A stretch of DNA of 24,405 nt from Microbacteriaceae bacterium (GTDB lineage: Bacteria > Actinomycetota > Actinomycetes > Actinomycetales > Microbacteriaceae): assembly GCA_947454285.1 (NCBI GenBank), contig CANGJO010000007.1, positions 1 through 24,405 on the forward strand, in the 5' to 3' direction. A program made the translations under genes and the position numbers. Under the pieces are notes generated by a model. That model was not told where the DNA came from. It made no database searches and saw only the letters and a list, made by a program, of their open reading frames with translations. Below are positions 18,442 through 24,405 of the stretch, piece by piece; the stretch's first letter is position 1, and each line of letters begins with the position of its first letter.

Positions 18442-19387
18442 TTTGATTTCCAGGATTCTTGCCGCGAATTGCTAGCCACTGCAAAGTCAGCAGCGCACAC
18501 AACACAGATGCACCAAGCATGTGCAACGCAACTAAGCCAGCAGGAACACCAAGCCGTGCCTGTGCGATTCCGATAATTGCCTGCGCAATAGTGGTGACCA
18601 GCAGCCACGCAGAAACCTTCAACTGATAGCTGCGCTCTAAACCAGCCTTGTCTCGCTTAGAAAGCAAACCCAACTGAATAATTGCTAGCAACAGCAAAAT
18701 GTAGGCAGGGTAGCTGTGCAGGTGTTGCCAAAGTTCAAGATCAAGACCGTTGCGCACGCTTTGTGCATCACCCGAGTGTGGGCCTGCGCCGGTAACCAGA
18801 ACACCAATCAGAACCGCAATTGCGCCGACGATAGATATCGGTGTTGCGGTTTTATAAATACCTTGTGAAACAACGATGTGCTTTGGTGGCAGCACGCGAA
18901 ATACCAATAGGGCAGCGGTGACAATCATGAAGCCGCTCAAAACAAAGTGTGCACCCACTAGCCACGGGTTCAACTTGGTAAGCACGGTGAAGCCACCAAG
19001 AATTGCCTGAGCAGGAATTCCAAGACCAAGAATCAGCGCCGGTGCAAAAAGTCCGGTGCGCAACTTTTTGCCGAGAGCCAGAATGGTAACAAAGGTTAAT
19101 AGCGCAATCACTGCCAGCACAAAAGTCAGTAGGCGATTGGCGAACTCGATTACGCCGTGGATTCCCATTTCCGGCACGGTCACTAGTGAATCGGCGGTGC
19201 ATTTAGGCCAGGTTGGGCAGCCCAAGCCGGAGCCAGTTAGTCGAACCACGCCACCGGTAACCACAATCAGAATCTGGCTAACCAGCGAAGCCCAAGCGTA
19301 AAGCGGAATGCGGGCGCTAGAGAGAATTGGCCAATTGCGGACCTTGTTGATCAAGTGGGCGACCTTTCTGGGCACGAGGGCTGACAA
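18434..19387 (-). CDS. ctaA: Haem A synthase
   Basis: 317 aa. Membrane enzyme that oxidises the haem O methyl group to a formyl group, completing haem A for aa3-type oxidase. About eight hydrophobic segments. Conserved features are VVRLTGSGLGCPTWPKC with Cys57 and Cys63 (the cysteine pair of Gram-positive CtaA), IHGVIEFANRLL (His77, Glu81), the GAHFVLSG and WQHLHSYPA histidines and ALHMLGA near the C-terminus. The start is TTG (LSALVPRK) with GAGG six bases upstream. It is divergent from sufB across a 200-base gap and is the first gene of a ctaA-phr unit. Co-occurrence with ctaB implies an aa3 oxidase encoded elsewhere. Confidence 0.94.
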   Translation of the reverse strand: MSALVPRKVAHLINKVRNWPILSSARIPLYAWASLVSQILIVVTGGVVRLTGSGLGCPTWPKCTADSLVTVPEMGIHGVIEFANRLLTFVLAVIALLTFVTILALGKKLRTGLFAPALILGLGIPAQAILGGFTVLTKLNPWLVGAHFVLSGFMIVTAALLVFRVLPPKHIVVSQGIYKTATPISIVGAIAVLIGVLVTGAGPHSGDAQSVRNGLDLELWQHLHSYPAYILLLLAIIQLGLLSKRDKAGLERSYQLKVSAWLLVTTIAQAIIGIAQARLGVPAGLVALHMLGASVLCALLTLQWLAIRGKNPGNQNG

Positions 19388-19587
19388 ATCAGACCTCGCA
19401 GAAGTAAACTTTAGGAAGTCTCGAGTTATTTCGACTCAATCTGCATCCTCAAGGCAATCTTTACACAGGCTTAAAGGCCTGCGGTCAGGCTTGCGGGAAT
19501 GCGAAGCGCCCATGGGCAGTTGAAATAAGAGATCCAGGCAGACCCAGATAACCACTGGACTCTGAAACCGAATACAGGAGGCCGGCT
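19388..19587. promoter_or_regulatory. ctaA/sufB divergent control region with competing hairpins and a palindrome
   Basis: This 200-base gap must hold both promoters. CAGGC (19466-19470) and CAGGC (19486-19490) can each pair with GCCTG (19477-19481), giving two mutually exclusive 5-bp stems. A perfect 10-bp palindrome, GCCCATGGGC, lies at 19508-19517, and GAGT-N7-ACTC at 19423-19437 near ctaA. TAAAGT (19408-19413, minus strand) is a weak ctaA -10 candidate. No small gene or known RNA family was recognised. Confidence 0.35.
19576..19581 (+). promoter_or_regulatory. Ribosome-binding site deciding the TTG start of sufB
   Basis: A perfect AGGAGG six bases before the TTG at 19588. This fixes the start codon of sufB and suggests strong initiation. 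Confidence 0.85.
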
Positions 19588-21006
19588 TTGTCCGACATCA
19601 TCATTGAACGTCCCGAACTAGACAGCTTGGGAGTCTACGAATTTGGTTGGCACGATAAGGATGCCGCTGGCGAGTCCGCCAAGCGTGGCATCAACGAGGC
19701 CGTTGTAAAAAATATCTCAGATCTTAAGAGCGAGCCAGAGTGGATGCTGGAGCGCCGCCTAAAGGGCTTCGAATACTTTGGCAAGAAGCCAATGCCAAGC
19801 TGGGGCTCAGACCTCTCTGGAATTGACTTCGACAACATCAAATACTTTGTTCGTTCAACTGAGCGTCAGGCTACTAGCTGGGAAGACCTGCCAGATGACA
19901 TCAAGAACACTTACGAAAAACTTGGTATCCCAGAGGCAGAGCGCAACCGTCTAGTTGCCGGTGTTGCTGCTCAGTACGAGTCTGAGGTTGTTTACCACCA
20001 GATCAACGAAGAGCTTGAGCGCCAGGGAGTTATCTTCCTTGACACCGATACCGCTCTTAAGGAACACCCGGAAATCTTCCAAGAGTACTTTGGCACCGTG
20101 ATTCCTGCCGGTGACAACAAGTTTGCGGCGCTTAACACCGCTGTATGGTCTGGCGGATCTTTTGTTTACGTTCCAAAGGGCGTGCACGTAGAGATCCCAC
20201 TTCAGGCTTACTTCCGAATCAACACAGAGAACATGGGTCAGTTCGAACGCACCTTGATCATTGCCGACGAGGGTTCATACGTTCACTACATCGAGGGATG
20301 CACTGCGCCAATTTACAACTCTGATTCATTGCACTCTGCCGTTGTGGAAATCATCATCAAGAAGAACGCTCGCGTTCGCTACACAACCATTCAGAACTGG
20401 TCAAACAACGTATATAACTTGGTAACCAAGCGTGCAATCGCACACGAGGGTGCAACCATGGAGTGGATCGACGGAAACATTGGTTCAAAGGTAACCATGA
20501 AGTACCCAGCGGTAATTCTTGCTGGTGAGCACGCTCGCGGCGAGACACTATCGGTGGCATTTGCCGGCGAAGGTCAGCACCAAGACGCAGGCGCGAAGAT
20601 GATTCACCTTGCGCCTTACACCAGCTCATCGATTATTTCTAAGTCGATTGCACGTGGCGGTGGCCGCACCTCCTACCGCGGTGAGATCAAGGTGATGCCT
20701 GGTGCACATCACTCGGCGAACACAGTGCGCTGTGACGCATTGTTGGTTGACACAATTTCTAGATCAGATACCTACCCAGCCGTTGACGTTCGCGAAGACG
20801 ACGTATCAATGGGTCACGAGGCAACTGTTTCACGCGTGAGCGAAGAGCAACTTTTCTACCTTCAGTCACGTGGCTTGCCAGAAGACGAAGCAATGGCAAT
20901 GATCGTTCGCGGATTTATTGAACCAATCGCCAAAGAACTACCAATGGAATACGCACTCGAGTTGAACAAACTTATTGAGATGCAGATGGAAGGGGCTGTT
21001 GGTTAA
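19588..21006 (+). CDS. sufB: Fe-S cluster assembly scaffold protein SufB
   Basis: 472 aa, normal length. SufB is the scaffold of the SufBC2D complex on which iron-sulfur clusters are built. The beta-helix core contains [32 protein letters not shown] and the C-terminal [11 protein letters not shown] and [19 protein letters not shown] blocks. Cys382 and His410-Glu411 sit at the same spacing as E. coli SufB Cys405 and His433-Glu434, which are needed for cluster formation. No intein interrupts it, unlike mycobacterial SufB. The start is TTG behind a perfect AGGAGG. The stop overlaps the sufD ATG (TAATG). No sufR regulator gene precedes it. Confidence 0.97.
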   Translation: MSDIIIERPELDSLGVYEFGWHDKDAAGESAKRGINEAVVKNISDLKSEPEWMLERRLKGFEYFGKKPMPSWGSDLSGIDFDNIKYFVRSTERQATSWEDLPDDIKNTYEKLGIPEAERNRLVAGVAAQYESEVVYHQINEELERQGVIFLDTDTALKEHPEIFQEYFGTVIPAGDNKFAALNTAVWSGGSFVYVPKGVHVEIPLQAYFRINTENMGQFERTLIIADEGSYVHYIEGCTAPIYNSDSLHSAVVEIIIKKNARVRYTTIQNWSNNVYNLVTKRAIAHEGATMEWIDGNIGSKVTMKYPAVILAGEHARGETLSVAFAGEGQHQDAGAKMIHLAPYTSSSIISKSIARGGGRTSYRGEIKVMPGAHHSANTVRCDALLVDTISRSDTYPAVDVREDDVSMGHEATVSRVSEEQLFYLQSRGLPEDEAMAMIVRGFIEPIAKELPMEYALELNKLIEMQMEGAVG

Positions 21007-22175
21007 TGAGCTCAGCTACACAGACAGCCCAACACGGTCTGTCGGAGCACAGCCACGGCGCAGGCGTTCCGATTCAGACTCGCTACGAGCGACTTCGTTC
21101 AACTAACGTTGCAGATTTTCCACCGGTTTCACCGCGTGAAGAACAGTGGCGCTACCTAAGCGCAGACCGTCTTGCCGGGCTTGATGCCGACACTCTTGCC
21201 GAGTTCATCGGTGATCTTGCCGTAACCCACACCGATGGCGTGACCACCGCGTGGGTAGGCGAAGAGAACGCTGCCTTTGGTGGTGCCGGAATTCCTGAAG
21301 AGCGTCCAAGCGCTGCCGCTTGGGGTTCTGCAAAGCAGGCTTACTTGGTGACCGTGCCGGGCAACCAAAAGTCAGAGGTGCAGATCGCGCTTTCTTCTGA
21401 GAGCGCCGATCCAAGTGCGATTCATATCATCATCGAGGCAAAGCCTTTCTCCGAGGCAACAGTAATTCTTGATCACAAGGGTCACGCTGTGCTTGGAGAA
21501 AACGTTGAGATCATCGTTGGCGACGAAGCCCAACTAACCGTGATTTCAATTCAAGACTGGGACGATAAGAGCGTTCACGCATCAACTCAGATGGCACGAC
21601 TTGGCAGAAACTCACGACTAAAGCACCTGGTAGTTAGCCTGGGCGGAAAAGTTGTGCGCGTTGCTAGTTCAACGGAGTTCACTCAGCCTGGCGGCGACAC
21701 AGAGATGCTTGGCATGTACTTTGCCGATGCAGGTCAATACCTAGAGAACCGCCTATACGTTGACCACGCGGTTCCAAACTGCAAGTCTCGTGTCACTTAT
21801 AAGGGCGCTCTGCAGGGCGACAAGGCACACACCGTTTGGGTTGGCGACGTTCTTATTCGCATGGCCGCCGAAGGCACCGATACCTACGAGCTAAACCGCA
21901 ATTTATTACTTACCGATGGCGCACGTGCCGACTCTGTGCCAAATCTAGAAATCGAGACCGGCAAGATCGAAGGTGCGGGTCACGCATCAGCATCAGGTCG
22001 TTTTGATGACGAACAGCTTTTCTACTTACAGGCTAGAGGCATCACTGAGATTGAAGCGCGTCGTCTGGTGGTTCGTGGTTTCTTGAACGAAATCATTCAA
22101 CAGATTGACAACGAAGAAATCAGAGAGCGTTTGTCAAACTCAATCGAAGCAGAGCTAGCAAGGAGCGGTTCATAA
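21006..22175 (+). CDS. sufD: Fe-S cluster assembly protein SufD
   Basis: 389 aa. SufD is a paralogue of SufB and its partner in the SufBC2D complex. The N-terminus has a His-rich lead (EHSHGAG) and REEQWRYLS; the C-terminal domain has VPNLEIETGKIEGAGHASASG, with His326 in the position expected of the conserved SufD histidine, then RFDDEQLFYLQARGI and ARRLVVRGFLNEII. Its ATG overlaps the sufB stop by one base and its own stop overlaps the Rieske gene by one base. Confidence 0.95.
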   Translation: MSSATQTAQHGLSEHSHGAGVPIQTRYERLRSTNVADFPPVSPREEQWRYLSADRLAGLDADTLAEFIGDLAVTHTDGVTTAWVGEENAAFGGAGIPEERPSAAAWGSAKQAYLVTVPGNQKSEVQIALSSESADPSAIHIIIEAKPFSEATVILDHKGHAVLGENVEIIVGDEAQLTVISIQDWDDKSVHASTQMARLGRNSRLKHLVVSLGGKVVRVASSTEFTQPGGDTEMLGMYFADAGQYLENRLYVDHAVPNCKSRVTYKGALQGDKAHTVWVGDVLIRMAAEGTDTYELNRNLLLTDGARADSVPNLEIETGKIEGAGHASASGRFDDEQLFYLQARGITEIEARRLVVRGFLNEIIQQIDNEEIRERLSNSIEAELARSGS

Positions 22176-22489
22176 TGGCGGTTCGCATTTGTGCTGTAGA
22201 AGACATTAAGCCTGGCAAGGCTATCCGCGTGAAGGTTGGCGATCTAGCAATCGCGATCGTGCGCACCAAGGCTGGAGACGTGAAGGCAATCGACGACAAG
22301 TGTTCACACGGTGAGATCTCGCTGAGCGAGGGCTTTGTTGATAACGAAACCATCGAATGCTGGGCACACGGCGCAAAGTTTTCATTGGCAACGGGAGAGG
22401 CATTGACCCTGCCAGCTTTTGAACCAGTTGCTGTCTACGAAGTTCTCATCGACAACGGTGACATCTTCCTGGAAATCGACGCAGAGTAA
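22175..22489 (+). CDS. Rieske-type [2Fe-2S] ferredoxin in the SUF operon
   Basis: 104 aa, soluble. The Rieske cluster ligands are complete: Cys43-Ser-His45 (CSHGEISL) and Cys62-Trp-Ala-His65 (CWAHGAKF). It resembles the ferredoxin components of non-haem dioxygenases (BphF/NdoA-like), but no oxygenase gene is nearby. The one-base overlap with sufD and the position before sufC suggest an electron-transfer role in cluster assembly or repair; that is inference. Sequence and position fit the Rieske gene found in other actinobacterial suf operons. Confidence 0.9.
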   Translation: MAVRICAVEDIKPGKAIRVKVGDLAIAIVRTKAGDVKAIDDKCSHGEISLSEGFVDNETIECWAHGAKFSLATGEALTLPAFEPVAVYEVLIDNGDIFLEIDAE

Positions 22490-22530
22490 TCCAACCAATT
22501 TTTATAGAAGACTTTAGAGAAAAGAAAATC

Positions 22531-23283
22531 ATGGCAAAGCTAGAAATCAAGAACCTGCACGTGACTGTTGATACAGAGCAGGGCACCAAAGAGATTCTTA
22601 AGGGTGTTGACCTAGTGATCAACAGCGGCGAGAGCCACGCGATCATGGGCCCGAACGGTTCAGGCAAGTCAACCCTTGCCTACACAATCGCCGGTCACCC
22701 AAAGTACACAGTAACCAAGGGCGAGATCTTGCTTGACGGCGAAGACGTACTTGAGATGAGCGTTGACGAGCGTGCTCGCGCAGGTCTATTCCTGGCAATG
22801 CAGTACCCAGTTGAAATCCCGGGCGTATCGGTTTCTAACTTCTTGCGCACAGCGAAGACAGCAATTGAGGGCGAGGCACCGGCGCTACGTACTTGGATCA
22901 AGGACGTAAAGGGTGCAATGGACAACTTGAAGATGGATTCTTCGTTCACCGAGCGAAACGTCAACGAAGGTTTCTCTGGTGGTGAGAAGAAGCGTCACGA
23001 AATTCTGCAGCTTGAACTGTTGAAGCCAAAGATTGCCGTGCTTGACGAGACCGACTCAGGTCTAGACGTTGACGCACTGAAGATTGTTTCTGAAGGCGTG
23101 AACCGCGCCAAGCAGGAGAACGATTTTGGTTTGCTACTAATCACTCACTACACCCGAATCTTGAAGTACATCAAGCCTGACTACGTGCACGTATTCGTTG
23201 CCGGCAAGGTTGCCGAGCAGGGTGGCCCAGAACTTGCCGACCGCCTAGAGGCTGAAGGCTACGACCGCTACGTGCAGGCATAG
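22531..23283 (+). CDS. sufC: Fe-S cluster assembly ATPase SufC
   Basis: 250 aa, normal length. ABC-type ATPase that drives conformational change in the SufBC2D complex; soluble rather than a transporter. Walker A GPNGSGKS is at residues 40-47, the signature FSGGEKKR begins at Phe148, and Walker B ends in LDETDSGLD (Asp172-Glu173). [15 protein letters not shown] is a SufC-specific region. It lies 41 bases after the Rieske gene in an AT-rich spacer, with an AGAGAAAAG site ahead of the ATG. Confidence 0.97.
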   Translation: MAKLEIKNLHVTVDTEQGTKEILKGVDLVINSGESHAIMGPNGSGKSTLAYTIAGHPKYTVTKGEILLDGEDVLEMSVDERARAGLFLAMQYPVEIPGVSVSNFLRTAKTAIEGEAPALRTWIKDVKGAMDNLKMDSSFTERNVNEGFSGGEKKRHEILQLELLKPKIAVLDETDSGLDVDALKIVSEGVNRAKQENDFGLLLITHYTRILKYIKPDYVHVFVAGKVAEQGGPELADRLEAEGYDRYVQA

Positions 23284-23285
23284 TC

Positions 23286-23615
23286 TTGACAGCAACCGAA
23301 CTAGATCCAACCCTCTATGACAAAGTCATCGAGGCATTGAAGGACGTAATTGATCCTGAAATCGGTGTGAACATCGTTGACCTTGGTCTGATCTACGGAT
23401 TGCAGAAGTCTGAAGACGGCAACCTGCTAATCAACATGACTCTTACCTCGGCTGGCTGTCCACTTACCGACGTCCTTGAAGAGCAGACCGCGGAATCGCT
23501 AGACGGCGTGGTTGATGCGTTCCGAATCAACTGGGTTTGGATGCCGCCTTGGGGTCCAGAAAAAATTACCGAAGACGGTCGCGAACAAATGCGAGCTATC
23601 GGTTTTTCAATCTAA
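23286..23615 (+). CDS. sufT: SufT-like DUF59/MIP18-family Fe-S assembly protein
   Basis: 109 aa. Small DUF59 proteins linked to SUF operons help mature Fe-S proteins. Family motifs are DPEIGVNIVDLGLIYG (about 23-38) and TSAGCPLTDVLEEQ with the conserved Cys58. The start is TTG two bases after the sufC stop; there is no in-frame ATG until residue 51, so TTG is preferred and translation is probably coupled to sufC. It is the last gene of the operon. sufS and sufU, which stand before sufT in mycobacteria and corynebacteria, are missing. Confidence 0.9.
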   Translation: MTATELDPTLYDKVIEALKDVIDPEIGVNIVDLGLIYGLQKSEDGNLLINMTLTSAGCPLTDVLEEQTAESLDGVVDAFRINWVWMPPWGPEKITEDGREQMRAIGFSI

Positions 23616-23616
23616 T

Positions 23617-23650
23617 AAAAAATCCCCAGCCAATCGGCCGGGGATTTTTT
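23617..23650. terminator. Bidirectional intrinsic terminator between sufT and bioY
   Basis: The arms at 23617-23631 and 23636-23650 pair over 15 positions with one mismatch (A23628/C23639) around an AATC loop. The GC core is CCCC/GGGG plus GCC/GGC. A-run on one side and T-run on the other make it work in both directions, ending the suf transcript and the convergent bioY transcript. Confidence 0.92.
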
Positions 23651-23662
23651 ATTGAAAACTAA

Positions 23663-24262
23663 TTAGCCCTTGATCTTCTTTACGCCAGCCCAAGCAAGCG
23701 GAAGAAGTGCAGCAGCAGCAATTGCCTTTACTGCGTCCCAAACTAGGAACGGAGTCATGATGCCGGCTGCGATCGCTAGGTTTCCACCGGTTGCTACAGA
23801 AGCAAGAACTGGAATGCCGAAAGCGTAGATAACCAATGAACCAACTGCGTAGCTAACGAACATCTTCACAACGTTTGAGCTCCAGTTGCGCTCAGCCAAC
23901 TTGCCAACCACGTAGGCAGCGGCAATGAAGCCGATTACGAAACCAAAGGTTGCGCCCAGAACTGCCTGCATACCAACTGCGTGTGAACCATCCTTTAGCG
24001 GAGCGAATACAGGTAGACCAACTACACCCAACACTGCGTATAGAGCCATTGAAAGCGCACCGCGTACTGAGCCTAGAGAAGCACCAACAAGTAGAACGAC
24101 CAAAGTCTGGAAAGTAAATGGAACTGGTGAAGCAGGGATCGAAATCTGCGCTGCAACAGCAGTAAGTGCTGCGCCGGCAGCCACAAGTGCCACATCGGCA
24201 GCCTTGCTGCGAGGTACCACGCGGTCAACGATGGTGTTTCTAGTAATAGTCAGAACTGACAT
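23663..24262 (-). CDS. bioY: Biotin transporter substrate-binding subunit BioY
   Basis: 199 aa from the chosen start. BioY is the membrane S-component that binds biotin, alone or with an ECF module (BioM ATPase, BioN). About six hydrophobic helices are visible. The family region is ISIPASPVPFTFQTLVVLL followed by GASLGSVRGALSMALYAVLGVVGLPVF, which matches the biotin-binding part of BioY. The frame is open 99 bases further upstream, but that leader is not membrane-like and MSVLTITRN is preceded by AAGGAG, so the start at 24262 is chosen. It converges on sufT across a shared terminator. Confidence 0.92.
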   Translation of the reverse strand: MSVLTITRNTIVDRVVPRSKAADVALVAAGAALTAVAAQISIPASPVPFTFQTLVVLLVGASLGSVRGALSMALYAVLGVVGLPVFAPLKDGSHAVGMQAVLGATFGFVIGFIAAAYVVGKLAERNWSSNVVKMFVSYAVGSLVIYAFGIPVLASVATGGNLAIAAGIMTPFLVWDAVKAIAAAALLPLAWAGVKKIKG

Positions 24263-24307
24263 GTAACTCCTTGTGTTGAGGGGGAACAACCTTTTGGGCC
24301 TTAGTCG

Positions 24308-24349
24308 ATTGTAGACTGAGTCTTTTGTTGGTCGCCCATAATTTGCGAC
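24308..24349. promoter_or_regulatory. Divergent bioY / downstream-gene promoter region with two dyads
   Basis: TACAAT on the minus strand (24308-24313) is a good -10 box for bioY. CATAAT on the plus strand (24337-24342) is a -10 candidate for the divergent gene. Two symmetric sites overlap these: AGACT-G-AGTCT (24313-24323) and GTCGC-N9-GCGAC (24331-24349), the latter bracketing the CATAAT box. This looks like an operator arrangement; it does not match the TGAAC-type BioQ or long BirA sites I know. Confidence 0.4.
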
Positions 24350-24379
24350 AGATTTCAACACCGATATTTGGAGATTCCC

Positions 24380-24405
24380 ATGATTAGCGTGCGCGACCTA
24401 GAGAT
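24380..24405 (+). CDS. Start of a possible ABC-type ATPase (3' end outside window)
   Basis: Only eight full codons are visible: MISVRDLE, followed by AT. An ATG preceded by TTTGGAG makes a convincing start. The sequence fits the first beta strand of an ABC ATPase. Beside bioY it could be the BioM ATPase of an ECF biotin transporter; an ABC-F protein is an equal alternative. The fragment is too short to decide. Confidence 0.4.

Noticed and set aside
15927..19387. tkt and ctaA both begin TTG-TCA-GC-CT (MSAL)
   Set aside because: The match covers only about 12 bases with differences, and flanks and protein families are unrelated; chance is the simplest reading.
19388..19587. A small gene or structured riboswitch upstream of sufB
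   Set aside because: No frame with a start, ribosome-binding site and sensible protein was seen, and no known riboswitch core was recognised; kept only as a regulatory region.
20317..21006. Intein in SufB
   Set aside because: Mycobacterial SufB often carries one, but this protein is continuous at 472 aa with no splicing motifs.

Overview
The window is a gene-dense stretch of an actinobacterial chromosome (roughly 50-55% GC by eye). It carries 25 protein genes, with no tRNA, rRNA, CRISPR array or mobile element visible. The WhiA, RbpA, OpcA and actinobacterial-type Pgi proteins and the joined glycolysis / pentose-phosphate / haem A / SUF gene order point to Actinomycetota. Moderate GC, very short gaps and the sodA and Rieske gene placements are suggestive of Microbacteriaceae, perhaps a freshwater Rhodoluna/Aquiluna-like lineage; that placement is inference. 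No stretch longer than about 200 bases lacks a gene.

Layout. (1) 1-7897, plus strand: end of uvrC (DNA repair), rapZ, whiA, sodA, then the lower-glycolysis run gap-pgk-tpiA, secG and rbpA. (2) 7906-15938, minus strand: a tightly coupled operon transcribed tkt-tal-pgi-zwf-opcA-pgl. It holds the committed oxidative pentose-phosphate enzymes with their activator OpcA, plus transketolase, transaldolase and phosphoglucose isomerase. It converges on rbpA with 8 bases between the stop codons. (3) 15939-19587: divergent from tkt is ctaB (haem O synthase). Converging on it is a photolyase gene whose start overlaps the end of ctaA (haem A synthase), so both haem A pathway enzymes flank a light-dependent repair gene. 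(4) 19588-23615, plus strand: a SUF iron-sulfur cluster operon sufB-sufD-Rieske ferredoxin-sufC-sufT, closed by a clear bidirectional terminator. (5) 23663-24405: bioY (biotin uptake S-component) on the minus strand, and the first codons of a divergent gene that looks like an ABC-type ATPase.

The genes cover central carbon flux and NADPH supply (gap/pgk/tpiA, zwf/opcA/pgl, tkt/tal/pgi), aerobic respiration (ctaA/ctaB), protection from oxygen and light damage (sodA, photolyase, UvrC) and Fe-S assembly. Five of the 24 visible starts are TTG and one is GTG. Several junctions overlap (TAATG or longer), which implies translational coupling.

I see no clearly new multi-gene system. The strongest oddity is an RbpA with an 85-residue Ala/Lys-rich, histone-H1-like tail. 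Other points worth a look are rapZ joined directly to whiA without a yvcK gene, the photolyase-ctaA coupling, a SUF operon without local sufS/sufU/sufR, and symmetric elements in the divergent control regions.
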